DNA from: an uncultured Fibrobacterota bacterium
Lineage (GTDB): Bacteria; Fibrobacterota; Chitinivibrionia; Chitinivibrionales; CAIOZP01
Assembly (NCBI GenBank): GCA_903862805.1
Contig: CAIOZP010000158.1
Location: 1 to 8,863 of the forward strand
Reading direction: 5' to 3'
DNA: 8,863 nucleotides
Shown: positions 1 to 6,866 of the stretch, in pieces
Numbering within the stretch: the first letter of the stretch is position 1
Layout: each line of letters starts with the position of its first letter
The notes under the pieces: model-generated
What the model was told of the DNA's origin: nothing
The model's input: only the letters and a program-made list of their open reading frames with translations
Databases searched by the model: none
Position numbers and translations under genes: made by a program

Positions 1-280
1 TATTTCATAAAAGCAAAAGTAGCTTCGCTACATTATTTTGTAATTGAATGCGAAACAAAAATCATAAAAGGTGCTCTATGACAAAAAGTAATACCGGACA
101 GTTGGATTTTGCGACAGTGCAGAACTGATATGTAAGCACAGATTTTGCTGGCGGAGATATTACAAGCAATGGCGGTCTTCTGCTATCCGCAAAGATGACT
201 TTCACCTCGCAAATAGAAAAAACACACCAGCGAGGCATAAAAATCTGCTGATTTGGGGGTTCGTGAAATATGCGGGTTAG
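1..280 (+). mobile_element. Internally deleted IS1380-like insertion sequence remnant (left tip outside the window)
   Basis: The stretch combines a broken IS1380-type transposase N-terminus (78-251) with matching ends. The first seven bases of the window, TATTTCA, are the reverse complement of TGAAATA at 264-270, which is followed by TGCGGGTTAG up to 280. If the inverted repeat continues, the left tip lies a few bases outside the window. Only about 40 recognisable transposase codons remain between the ends, whereas family members encode roughly 400 or more residues, so most of the element has been lost by internal deletion. A 6-bp inverted repeat (CCTCGC 205-210, GCGAGG 230-235) lies in the retained 3' part. 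The family assignment rests on the protein motif; the end assignment rests on a 7-bp match and is inference. Confidence 0.5.
78..251 (+). pseudogene. IS1380-family transposase, N-terminal fragment with internal stop
   Basis: Translation from ATG 78, with AAAGG at 66-70 as ribosome binding site, starts MTKSNTGQLDFATVQN and meets TGA at 126-128. In the same frame it then reads STDFAGGDITSNGGLLLSAK. The pattern DFxGGDITSxxGLLL is the conserved start of IS1380-family transposases as I recall them. Similarity stops after about codon 40, and the frame closes at TGA 249-251. The protein is therefore both interrupted at codon 17 and truncated, with no DDE catalytic region left. It cannot be an active transposase. 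Reading through the first stop in one frame shows that the damage there is a point mutation rather than a frameshift. Confidence 0.7.
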
Positions 281-515
281 CAGCCTTAGCCGACTAAATC
301 GGTTGGTCGAAATCGAAAATTCTGTCCACCGCAGAAACTATGTATAAAAAAATAATAAAAATAGCATAAAATAAGTCATGCGACTTAGACAAAAAATAGA
401 TAGATTGAAAAGGTGAACACTAGTTTTAGCGCAAAATATGAGTGTTTTTATAAAGGTGAGCATAAAATAGCGGCGACCATTGAATAATTTGTCCACTTGC
501 AGAAAGAAGGTCTGT
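281..515. other. AT-rich upstream region of the GH18 gene
   Basis: No gene is visible. The stretch 340-470 is very A/T rich. Several -10-like hexamers occur (TATAAA 449-454, TAAAAT 463-468), but none has a convincing -35 at 16-18 nt. TTGAAA at 405-410 is a possible -35 without a good partner. The GH18 promoter should lie here, but I cannot place it. Confidence 0.4.
504..510 (+). promoter_or_regulatory. Ribosome binding site fixing the GH18 start at ATG 516
   Basis: The AAGAAGG-type purine run ends 5 nt before ATG 516. The longer possible start at TTG 480 has no comparable site and would put 12 polar residues ahead of the signal peptide. Confidence 0.65.
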
Positions 516-1634
516 ATGAAGAGGATGTTATTGATTTTCAGCGCAATCTTGGGTTGCGTGGTTTTAAGTTCAGCGCAACCGTATGTCGGTTGGTCGACAG
601 GCTATTTTACCGGTTATAGTAATAATAACGACCCATCGAAAATCGACTGGAATGCTTATACTCACTTATGTCTTTTTTCGCTGATTCCTACCTCAAACGG
701 TGGATTAGACAGTAGCACCAATACTCTAGACGGGGCCATGTGTTCCGATTTTATTACACAATGTCATAACAATGGCAAGAAAGCCATTATCTGCTGCGGT
801 GGTGCGGGTTGTGAAGGCACTTTCCTAAATGTAACCGGTAGCGCGAGTAACAGATCCAAACTTGTAAGTAACCTTGTGAAATTTGTAAAAGCATACGGCT
901 TCGATGGTTTGGATATGGATTGGGAACCAAGTTCAGATAACGGAACCACAGTGTCTCAATATCAGGCATTGCATCAGGAATTGCGGGACTCTCTTGACCA
1001 GATCGTACCACGCGTGATGCTTACTGCGGCTATTGCCGACAACTATCCCAATTGCGCCGCTTCGATAGCTGACTATTGTGACCAGCTCAACGCGATGTCG
1101 TACTATGGATTAGTGAATGATCAGGATTCCTATATGGCAAATTTTACGGATCTTGGAGTCCCGAAAAATAAGCTTGGAATCGGTTTCGGATATGATATGG
1201 ACAATGAAAAAGATGTTAATAACCCCGATGATGTTGCCGCGAAATGCGAATATGCCATTAGCAACGGATATGGTGGAGTAATGGTATGGGAAATTATGCG
1301 GGCAACAGTAGCTTGCCAGGATACAAATGCCCACTATGTCAACCCAGCTCCGGTGGTTCCAGTAATCAAGGCTGCCCGTGCAGTACAGAAGGCGGTCGCA
1401 CGGGTTTCTATCGGAAACAACGGGAAATCAGCATCATTTACAGTATCAGAGGGCGCAGGTTTTGTAAATGTTGAGCTTTACAACGCTAAGGGGGCTTTGG
1501 TGAAAACGCTTATTAGCGGGCCTTGCAAAGCCGGAACGGTAACTGTTCCGCTGTCAGTTGCTGCCGGTGCATATTTCGTGAAAGTTACCGGTGCTTCGGT
1601 CAGGGCTGGCACCGGATTCTTCACTGTTAAATAA
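516..1634 (+). CDS. Secreted GH18 chitinase-like glycoside hydrolase with C-terminal sorting domain
   Basis: 372 aa from ATG 516. Residues 1-20 form a type I signal peptide (KR, hydrophobic core, LSSA, likely cleavage before QP). Residues 21 to about 290 are a GH18 TIM barrel. The signature DGLDMDWE is at 130-137, with E137 the predicted acid that works with the substrate N-acetyl group. QLNAMSYYG (190-198) matches the QMxYD-type strand, and GGVMVW (253-258) supplies the conserved barrel Trp. The usual SxGG motif appears as CGGAG (94-98). Residues 295-372 form a beta-rich domain ending AGAYFVKVTG...FFTVK, resembling type IX secretion or FlgD-like C-terminal domains. Predicted role: extracellular or cell-surface hydrolysis of chitin or another GlcNAc beta-1,4 polymer. 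The mature part has 11 cysteines, unusually many. GH18 also includes endo-beta-N-acetylglucosaminidases, so the exact substrate is open. The gene stands alone with its own terminator. Confidence 0.9.
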   Translation: MKRMLLIFSAILGCVVLSSAQPYVGWSTGYFTGYSNNNDPSKIDWNAYTHLCLFSLIPTSNGGLDSSTNTLDGAMCSDFITQCHNNGKKAIICCGGAGCEGTFLNVTGSASNRSKLVSNLVKFVKAYGFDGLDMDWEPSSDNGTTVSQYQALHQELRDSLDQIVPRVMLTAAIADNYPNCAASIADYCDQLNAMSYYGLVNDQDSYMANFTDLGVPKNKLGIGFGYDMDNEKDVNNPDDVAAKCEYAISNGYGGVMVWEIMRATVACQDTNAHYVNPAPVVPVIKAARAVQKAVARVSIGNNGKSASFTVSEGAGFVNVELYNAKGALVKTLISGPCKAGTVTVPLSVAAGAYFVKVTGASVRAGTGFFTVK

Positions 1635-1654
1635 TTTCCTCACTATATTTTGAA

Positions 1655-1694
1655 GGCCGTTGAGTGATAATTTTCATTCAGCGGCTGTTTTTTT
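1655..1694 (+). terminator. Rho-independent terminator after the GH18 gene
   Basis: The left arm 1656-1667 (GCCGTTGAGTGA) pairs with 1674-1685 (TCATTCAGCGGC) over 12 positions including two G-U pairs. The loop is 6 nt, and seven T residues follow at 1688-1694. It begins 21 nt after the GH18 stop and separates that gene from the downstream RNase gene. Confidence 0.88.
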
Positions 1695-1757
1695 AAGAGC
1701 GCGTTCTGCGGAGATAATGCATATTCATATTGTCAAGCAACATCATGGAGGTCGCAG

Positions 1758-3158
1758 ATGCAGATTGAATTCTTCGGAGCAGCCAGGACGGTTACTGGTT
1801 CACAGTATGTAGTTACAGTAAACGGCAAGCGTATTCTTCTCGAATGCGGCTTATTTCAGGGACGACGTGAGGAAGCCTGGAAGAGAAATCGCAATTTCCC
1901 GTTCGATCCAGCGACGATTGATGTTCTGATTCTTTCGCACGCACATATTGATCATTCCGGAAACCTTCCCAATCTCGTCAGGCAAGGATTCAAAGGAACG
2001 ATCTATGCCACAGATGCGACTGTCGATCTTTGCAAAGTGATGCTGAAAGATTCAGCACACCTTCAGGAAATGGATATTTTTCATGTCAACAAGATACGCG
2101 CAGTAAAAGGCGAGCCGCCTTTCAAGCCGATTTACACATTGGCTGATGTAGAAGAATGTCTCGGCCATTTTTCTGCGTGTTATTATGACAAATCATTTGA
2201 GGTTGTGCCCGGTGTGATATGCACTTTTAGAGATGCCGGACATATTCTCGGATCAGCCGGTGTTCAGCTTGAGATAAAAGAAAACGGCAAGTCAACGCGC
2301 TTTGGTTTTTCAGGCGACATCGGACGTTCAAATATGCCGCTTACGCACGATCCCAATCAAATGGGCAACCTTGATACCCTTGTGATGGAAACGACTTACG
2401 GCGATCGCCATCATGATCCGTACGGCGAAACCGAAGAGGTTTTGGCACGGCTCGTGACAGAAATCGCGAAAAATGGCGGGCGTATGCTTATACCTGCGTT
2501 TTCTGTCGGTCGAACACAACTGATCGTTTACATTCTGCACAAGTTGTTCAACGAAAATCGTATCCCTGACATTCCGATTTTTGTTGATAGTCCAATGGCG
2601 AATCAGACTACGGAAATTTTCACAAAGCACCTCGACGAGCTTGATCGTGAAACGACACGGCTATTCCTTGAGAATCACGAGAATCCATTCAGATTCGGTC
2701 GCCTCAAGTACGTGGAAACTGTAAATGAAAGCAAGACCATCAATGCTATGCCGTATCCACATATTATTATTTCGGCTTCGGGTATGCTGGAAGGCGGACG
2801 TGTCCTTCACCACCTTGTTGAGTGCGTCAGCGACAGAAAAACGATGCTACTTTTCGTCGGGTATTGCGCTGAACATACACTTGGTCGCAAACTTATCGAT
2901 GGCGACAAGAAGGTGAAAATTTTCGGACAGGAGTACGATGTAAAATGTCGTATCGAAAAGATTGATGCGTTTTCGGCACATGCAGATCGTCATGAGCTTT
3001 TGCAATATGTAAACACCTGCCCGCCGGAGCGGCTAAAGCAAATCTTTCTGGTTCATGGCGAAATTGAAGGAATGGAAAGTTTCAGGAATGCGCTTCGAAG
3101 CAAGGGATATCAGAACGTGATTATTCCGCAAGACGGCGAGCGTTACGTCATAGAATAA
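1758..3158 (+). CDS. Beta-CASP metallo-beta-lactamase-fold ribonuclease
   Basis: 466 aa. GGAGG (1747-1751) lies 6 nt before ATG 1758. Metal-binding motifs of the lactamase fold are intact: HAHIDH at 61-66, H162 in DAGHILGSA, and D187 in FSGDIGR. The beta-CASP motifs follow: motif A E211 in ETTYGDR, PAFSVGRTQ 246-254, SASGML 339-344, motif B H408 in FSAHAD, and motif C H433 in LVHGE. This is the CPSF-73/YSH1-like group (COG1236 type), whose bacterial members such as TTHA0252 of Thermus are zinc-dependent RNases. Length is typical and all catalytic residues are present, so it is probably an active cytoplasmic RNA-processing or RNA-decay nuclease. It lacks the extra C-terminal domain of RNase J, so it should not be called rnj. 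It stands alone between a terminator and the rex promoter. Natural RNA targets cannot be read from the sequence. Confidence 0.9.
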   Translation: MQIEFFGAARTVTGSQYVVTVNGKRILLECGLFQGRREEAWKRNRNFPFDPATIDVLILSHAHIDHSGNLPNLVRQGFKGTIYATDATVDLCKVMLKDSAHLQEMDIFHVNKIRAVKGEPPFKPIYTLADVEECLGHFSACYYDKSFEVVPGVICTFRDAGHILGSAGVQLEIKENGKSTRFGFSGDIGRSNMPLTHDPNQMGNLDTLVMETTYGDRHHDPYGETEEVLARLVTEIAKNGGRMLIPAFSVGRTQLIVYILHKLFNENRIPDIPIFVDSPMANQTTEIFTKHLDELDRETTRLFLENHENPFRFGRLKYVETVNESKTINAMPYPHIIISASGMLEGGRVLHHLVECVSDRKTMLLFVGYCAEHTLGRKLIDGDKKVKIFGQEYDVKCRIEKIDAFSAHADRHELLQYVNTCPPERLKQIFLVHGEIEGMESFRNALRSKGYQNVIIPQDGERYVIE

Positions 3159-3268
3159 TTTTCGTACTTGTTTTGTATGCACCAAGCAAAGCAGCTTGAG
3201 TACCCTAAGCAGCATTTTGCATCAATACCGCACAACGCCTTCTCTATTTTATGCCAAAAACAGCGCTT

Positions 3269-3286
3269 AAGTGAAATATTTCACAA
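3269..3286. promoter_or_regulatory. Rex operator-like palindrome 1 (upstream of the rex -35)
   Basis: AAGTGAAATATTTCACAA matches the Rex consensus TTGTGAAWWWWTTCACAA at 16 of 18 positions. The core GTGAAATATTTCAC (3271-3284) is a perfect 14-bp palindrome. It ends 17 nt before the -35 box. Autoregulation by Rex is known in several bacteria; binding here is inferred. Confidence 0.7.
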
Positions 3287-3303
3287 TCAAAATGTCTTTC
3301 ATG

Positions 3304-3332
3304 TTGACATAGGAAGCGTTTTTTTTTATATT
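3304..3332 (+). promoter_or_regulatory. Sigma-70-type promoter of rex
   Basis: A perfect -35 TTGACA (3304-3309) is separated by 17 nt from TATATT (3327-3332). The predicted start at about 3339-3340 falls inside Rex operator 2 and leaves a very short leader of roughly 20 nt. The spacer contains an A/T-rich T-run. This is the best promoter in the window. Confidence 0.82.
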
Positions 3333-3333
3333 G

Positions 3334-3353
3334 CCTGTGAAATAAATCACAGG
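3334..3353. promoter_or_regulatory. Rex operator-like palindrome 2 (over the transcription start and leader)
   Basis: CCTGTGA (3334-3340) and TCACAGG (3347-3353) are perfect inverted arms around AATAAA. Bases 3335-3352 match the Rex consensus at 15 of 18 positions. The site begins right after the -10 box and reaches into the ribosome binding region, so bound Rex would block transcription initiation. Confidence 0.75.
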
Positions 3354-3355
3354 GG
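3351..3355 (+). promoter_or_regulatory. Rex Shine-Dalgarno sequence favouring TTG 3362 over ATG 3356
   Basis: AGGGG directly abuts ATG 3356, leaving no spacer, but it sits 6 nt before an in-frame TTG at 3362. Starting at TTG would give a 207-residue protein beginning SIPAPTLSRL after the initiator Met, which suits Rex N-termini. Confidence 0.5.
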
Positions 3356-3985
3356 ATGATTTTGAGCATACCAGCGCCAACATTAAGCAGACTTTCGGCG
3401 ATTTATCGCTGCCTGTCGCAGCTTTCGGAGTTGGGTAGAAAGTCGGTTTCGTCGGCGGAGCTTGGAAAAATGATCGACGTGGCGCCGCATAGTATCCGCA
3501 AAGATATGTCGTATATCGGCGAGGCAGGTGTTCAAGGTTCGTCGGGCTACAATGTTGAATATCTCAAAAGCCATTTGGCGAAAAATCTTTCGTTAGATAT
3601 TCTCAGAAAAGCTTGCGTTGTTGGTACAGGTCGTCTCGGATCAGCTATTTTGGCGTACAGCGGATTCGCCGAAACATCGTTTAGCGTGGTGGCAGGTTTT
3701 GACAGCAGTATCAATGTTGTCGAATCGCTCAAAACAAGCATCCCGCTTTTTCCTGCCTCGGAAATTCCGTCGGTAGTTGCGAAAATGGGGATCGAGCTTG
3801 CTATTGTAACGGTTCCGGCCGCCGCCGCGCAACTTACAGCCGACCGACTTATCTTGGGCGGAATCAAAGGAATCGTGAACTTCTCTGCCGCCGCAATGAC
3901 CAGCAACAAGGCCGATGTTCATATACGCAACATGGATATTGTTACGGAGTTTACTTATTTGTCGGCTCTGATCGCAGCAAATTAA
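3356..3985 (+). CDS. rex: Redox-sensing transcriptional repressor Rex
   Basis: 209 aa from ATG 3356, or 207 aa from the better-spaced TTG 3362. Residues 4-70 form the winged helix: IPAPTLSRL, SSAELGKMI, and the recognition-helix signature SIRKDMSYIGE (46-56), then GYNVEYL. Residues 85 to about 180 form the Rossmann NAD(H)-binding domain, with GTGRLG at 90-95, the ribose-binding Asp in VAGFD (D116), TVPAAAAQ (152-159) and GIKGIVNF (169-176). The C-terminal helix that swaps between subunits follows. Rex dimers bind operators at low NADH/NAD+ and release them when NADH rises, controlling fermentation and respiration genes. Two operator-like palindromes frame its own promoter, indicating autoregulation. 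The wing reads GEAGVQGSSGY, one residue longer than the common GEFGKRGVGY and without its basic pair. No redox metabolic gene is attached. Confidence 0.93.
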   Translation: MILSIPAPTLSRLSAIYRCLSQLSELGRKSVSSAELGKMIDVAPHSIRKDMSYIGEAGVQGSSGYNVEYLKSHLAKNLSLDILRKACVVGTGRLGSAILAYSGFAETSFSVVAGFDSSINVVESLKTSIPLFPASEIPSVVAKMGIELAIVTVPAAAAQLTADRLILGGIKGIVNFSAAAMTSNKADVHIRNMDIVTEFTYLSALIAAN

Positions 3986-4479
3986 GATTTTTAGTTTTGG
4001 TTTTTGGGGTCTTTGGTTTTAGTTCTTTGACATTTTTGGGGATTAATACAGAAGATAGAGAAGACAAAGCAGCTTCTTCAGGGCGTTGCCCGCATTCGGG
4101 CATTAGAAGTATTGGTTGACCGAGTTCCTCCAGACTACGCTTCGCTGCGTTCACTACCGAATTTTTTCCTTCCGTCCCTGCTAACGCGGTGCAGTTGAAG
4201 GGTTTTTGTCAAGTCGATGCTTTGAAAGCTGTTTCGTATCTAAGAATTTAGAATACAATTGGCTTCGCCTATGCAAGAAAAACTTCGTTTTACATATCTC
4301 GTTTGCAATGATTTTTGTCGATCCATTGCGTTTCTTAGCCCCTTGAGGGGTTGGGGTGATCAGGTTTCCCATCTTCCTTGGAGGGTTTAAGGGTTGGCTA
4401 AGCCCTTCCTTCTTCTTACTCTTCTTATCCGTCGCGGATGTTTTTACTGACTGTTTAATTTTTTTCAAAGGAGCCTCTT
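3986..4479. other. Long intergenic region rich in small palindromes
   Basis: There is no convincing gene in these 494 bp; open frames here lack ribosome binding sites and have low-complexity composition. From 3988 to 4041 the + strand is almost only G and T. Small inverted repeats follow: TGCCCG-CATT-CGGGCA (4087-4102), ACGC-TTCGCT-GCGT (4137-4150), GGC-TTC-GCC (4261-4269), AAAAC-TTC-GTTTT (4279-4291), and a larger one at 4334-4402. Possible promoter pieces for serC are TTGACA at 4027-4032, with only a poor GAAGAT at 18 nt, and TACAAT at 4254-4259 without a clear -35. No T-tailed terminator for rex is visible. The region resembles accumulated repeat debris. Confidence 0.5.
4334..4402. repeat. 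69-bp imperfect inverted repeat, MITE-like or large hairpin
   Basis: Perfect 7-bp ends CTTAGCC (4334-4340) and GGCTAAG (4396-4402) continue imperfectly inward: CCTTGA on the left, and on the right the complement of AACCCTTAAA. Inside is CCCC-TTGA-GGGG (4339-4350). It has no coding capacity. Whether it is mobile or occurs elsewhere cannot be judged from one copy. Confidence 0.4.
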
Positions 4480-5577
4480 ATGGCACGCGTATTCAATTTC
4501 TCTGCCGGACCGGCAATGATTCCAGAACCTGTGCTTGCAAAAGCCGCCGCTGAAATGGTCGAGCATCATGATCATGGCATGGGTGTTATGGAGATGAGTC
4601 ATCGTTCCAAAATGTACGAAGAGATCATCTTCGGCGCAGAGGCCAAGCTTCGTTCGCTGATGAATATTCCTCAGACACATAAGATTCTTTTCCTTCAGGG
4701 AGGAGCATCGCTTCAGTTTGCGATGATTCCAATGAACCTCATGACTCGCACCGGCAAGGCCGATTTCGTCAATACCGGTATGTGGTCGAAGAAGGCCATT
4801 CAGGAAGCCAAGAAATACGGCACAGTGAACGTACTTGCAAGCAGCGAAGACAAGAACAACACCTATATTCCAACGCTAGATCCGGCAAAGTTCGATAAAG
4901 ATGCCAGCTACTTACACATTACCACCAACAACACGATTTTTGGAACACGCTACCGCGAGCTTCCAGATGTTGGAGACGTTCCACTTGTTGCCGATATGAG
5001 CTCGAACATTCTCTCGGAAGTCTATGATGCTTCGAAGTTTGGGATCATGTATGCTGGTGCGCAGAAGAACATCGGGCCGGCCGGTCTTACTGTTGTGATC
5101 ATCCGTGAAGACCTCATGGGCAAGACACTGCCCGGTACGCCTACTATGCTCGACTACACGGTGCACTACGACAAAGACGCGCCGTTCAACAATGCAATGT
5201 ACAACACGCCTCCGACCTATTCGATCTACATTGCAAAGCTTGTGTTTGAGTGGCTTGAGGCTCAGGGCGGAGTGCCAGCGATGCAGAAGATCAACGAATA
5301 CAAGGCTGGTTTGCTGTACGATTTTCTCGATAACTCCAAAATGTTCAACGGCCCTGTTCAAAAAGAATACCGTTCACTTATGAACGTGCCATTTGTTGCA
5401 AATAGCGAAGAACTCAACGAAAAGTTCATCAAGGAATCATCAAAGGCGGGCTTTGTTAATCTCAAGGGCCATCGCAGCGTTGGTGGAATGCGCGCATCAA
5501 TCTATAACGCGATGCCGACAGAGGGTGTTCAGGCATTGGTAAACTTCATGAAAAAATTCGAACTCGATAACAAGTAA
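4480..5577 (+). CDS. serC: Phosphoserine aminotransferase SerC
   Basis: 365 aa, normal for the family. AAAGGAG (4467-4473) lies 6 nt before ATG 4480. SerC is a PLP-dependent class V aminotransferase converting 3-phosphohydroxypyruvate plus glutamate to O-phosphoserine plus 2-oxoglutarate, the second step of serine synthesis; it can also act in pyridoxal phosphate synthesis. Visible motifs: FSAGPA (7-12), GVMEMSHRS (35-43), the cofactor phosphate-binding QGGAS (73-77), ITTNNTIFGT (147-156), ADMSSNILS (171-179) with D172 contacting the PLP ring nitrogen, the PLP lysine K196 in AGAQKNIGPAGL, and KGHRSVGGMRASIYNAMP near the C-terminus. It contains no cysteine. serA starts 9 bp after the serC stop, so the two form an operon in pathway-relevant order. 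All key residues are present, so it should be functional. Confidence 0.96.
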   Translation: MARVFNFSAGPAMIPEPVLAKAAAEMVEHHDHGMGVMEMSHRSKMYEEIIFGAEAKLRSLMNIPQTHKILFLQGGASLQFAMIPMNLMTRTGKADFVNTGMWSKKAIQEAKKYGTVNVLASSEDKNNTYIPTLDPAKFDKDASYLHITTNNTIFGTRYRELPDVGDVPLVADMSSNILSEVYDASKFGIMYAGAQKNIGPAGLTVVIIREDLMGKTLPGTPTMLDYTVHYDKDAPFNNAMYNTPPTYSIYIAKLVFEWLEAQGGVPAMQKINEYKAGLLYDFLDNSKMFNGPVQKEYRSLMNVPFVANSEELNEKFIKESSKAGFVNLKGHRSVGGMRASIYNAMPTEGVQALVNFMKKFELDNK

Positions 5578-5586
5578 GAGGTAAAA

Positions 5587-6753
5587 ATGTACAAGCTTCA
5601 GACATTGAACAAGATTTCGGCGAACGGTCTCGACCGTCTTCCCCGCGACAGCTACGAAACCGCTTCGGAGATTCTTAATCCCGATGGGGTTTTGGTTCGC
5701 AGTGCCAACATGCTTGAAATGGAGACTCCGGCGTCGGTCAAGGCGATTGCTCGCGCCGGTGCCGGTTACAACAATATTCCGGTAGAAAAATGCACCGATC
5801 GCGGTGTGGTGGTGTTCAATACGCCTGGCGCCAATGCAAACGCAGTAAAGGAGCTCGTTCTTCTTGGGATGCTAATCTCCAGCCGCCGCGTGTTCGACGG
5901 AATGGTTTGGGCCAAGGGACTTGTTGGCAAGGGCGAAGATGTTCCGAAAATCATCGAAAAAGATAAGGGCAACTTTGTTGGTCCGGAAATCAAGGGCAAG
6001 AAACTTGGCGTTGTGGGTCTTGGTGCCATTGGCGTGATGGTCGCAAACGATGCAGTTGCTCTGGGCATGGAAGTGCTCGGATACGATCCGTTTATTTCTG
6101 TTGAGGCTGCCTGGGGACTATCGCGCGGAGTCAAGCGTGCGGTCAGTCTCGACACCATTTTCGCAGAGTGCGATTACATCACCCTTCACGTTCCCCAGAA
6201 CGACAAAACCAAGGGAATGATCTGCAACGAGAAGATCGCTCTCATGAAGAAGGAAGTGCGAATCCTCAACTTCGCACGCGGTGGGCTCGTGGTCAATGCC
6301 GATATTATGAAGGCGCTTGACGAGGGACGCGTCGCGGCTTATATCACTGATTTTCCTGATGAAGAACTGCTCAAAAACGACAAGGTTCTTTCCATTCCGC
6401 ATCTTGGCGCAAGCTCGCCGGAGTCGGAAGAGAACTGCGCAGTTATGGCGGTTGACCAGATGAGAGACTTCCTCGAAGATGGCAATATCAAAAATTCGGT
6501 GAACTTTCCCGAATGCGTAATGCCTCGTTCTCCGGGACGCAGCCGTTTACTTGTTGCCAATCGCAATATGCCAAATATGATCGGCCAGATCACTGCAATT
6601 CTTGCAGCTGAAAAAATCAATATCTCAGAGATGCTAAACAAGCATCGCGATCAGCTTGCATACAACATTATCGACACAGATTCGGAAATTGCCGATGATT
6701 TGGTTGGTAAGATAAAGGCGATTGACGGCGTGATAATGGCTCGTGTGATCTGA
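5587..6753 (+). CDS. serA: D-3-phosphoglycerate dehydrogenase SerA, short ACT-domain form
   Basis: 388 aa. AAGAGG (5576-5581) overlaps the serC stop and lies 5 nt before ATG 5587, which suggests translational coupling. The enzyme oxidises 3-phosphoglycerate to 3-phosphohydroxypyruvate with NAD+, the committed step of serine synthesis in the cytoplasm. The substrate domain is split around the nucleotide domain. GLGAIG (144-149) is the NAD-binding turn, followed by the acidic region GYDPF (165-169). Catalytic residues are R231 in NFARGG, E259 in TDFPDEE and H272 in PHLGAS. Residues about 318-388 form an ACT domain, the usual site of serine feedback inhibition. The extra allosteric domain of long SerA proteins is absent. 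The TDFP and ESEENCAVMAVDQ motifs place it with the short SerA type common in Firmicutes and other anaerobes. No serB is adjacent. Confidence 0.95.
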   Translation: MYKLQTLNKISANGLDRLPRDSYETASEILNPDGVLVRSANMLEMETPASVKAIARAGAGYNNIPVEKCTDRGVVVFNTPGANANAVKELVLLGMLISSRRVFDGMVWAKGLVGKGEDVPKIIEKDKGNFVGPEIKGKKLGVVGLGAIGVMVANDAVALGMEVLGYDPFISVEAAWGLSRGVKRAVSLDTIFAECDYITLHVPQNDKTKGMICNEKIALMKKEVRILNFARGGLVVNADIMKALDEGRVAAYITDFPDEELLKNDKVLSIPHLGASSPESEENCAVMAVDQMRDFLEDGNIKNSVNFPECVMPRSPGRSRLLVANRNMPNMIGQITAILAAEKINISEMLNKHRDQLAYNIIDTDSEIADDLVGKIKAIDGVIMARVI

Positions 6754-6779
6754 CTATTTGCAAAGTAGTTGGCGATATT

Positions 6780-6813
6780 AAAAGCGTCCGAGGTGTTTCT
6801 TCGGACGCTTTTT
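6780..6813 (+). terminator. Rho-independent terminator of the serC-serA operon
   Basis: AAAAGCGTCCGA (6780-6791) and TCGGACGCTTTT (6801-6812) are perfect 12-bp arms around a 9-nt loop, ending in TTTTT. The A-run on the left arm means it could also stop minus-strand transcripts arriving from prfA. It starts 27 nt after the serA stop. Confidence 0.93.
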
Positions 6814-6866
6814 GGATTTCATAACGCTAAACATTCTTTTTGCTACTCCAAACGATGAATAAGACT

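Noticed and set aside
480..515. TTG start extending the GH18 protein by 12 residues
   Set aside because: There is no ribosome binding site, and the extra residues are polar and precede a normal signal peptide; ATG 516 has a good site.
549..560. Possible lipobox ILGC in the GH18 signal peptide
   Set aside because: The hydrophobic stretch before the Cys is too short and continues after it to LSSA, which fits signal peptidase I better.
1713..1731. GATAAT and CATATT as -10 boxes for the beta-CASP gene
   Set aside because: Neither has a -35-like hexamer at 16-18 nt upstream.
3191..3236. Imperfect hairpin after the beta-CASP gene as a terminator
   Set aside because: The stem has a bulge and a mismatch and is not followed by a T-run, so it was not annotated.
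4027..4056. TTGACA with GAAGAT as a serC promoter
   Set aside because: The -10 match is poor and the site lies over 400 nt from serC; it is noted only as a possibility in the intergenic entry.
4181..4468. Minus-strand open frame in the rex-serC gap
   Set aside because: It has Lys/Ser/Pro-rich low-complexity translation and no ribosome binding site, and it overlaps palindromic repeats; it is not a credible gene.
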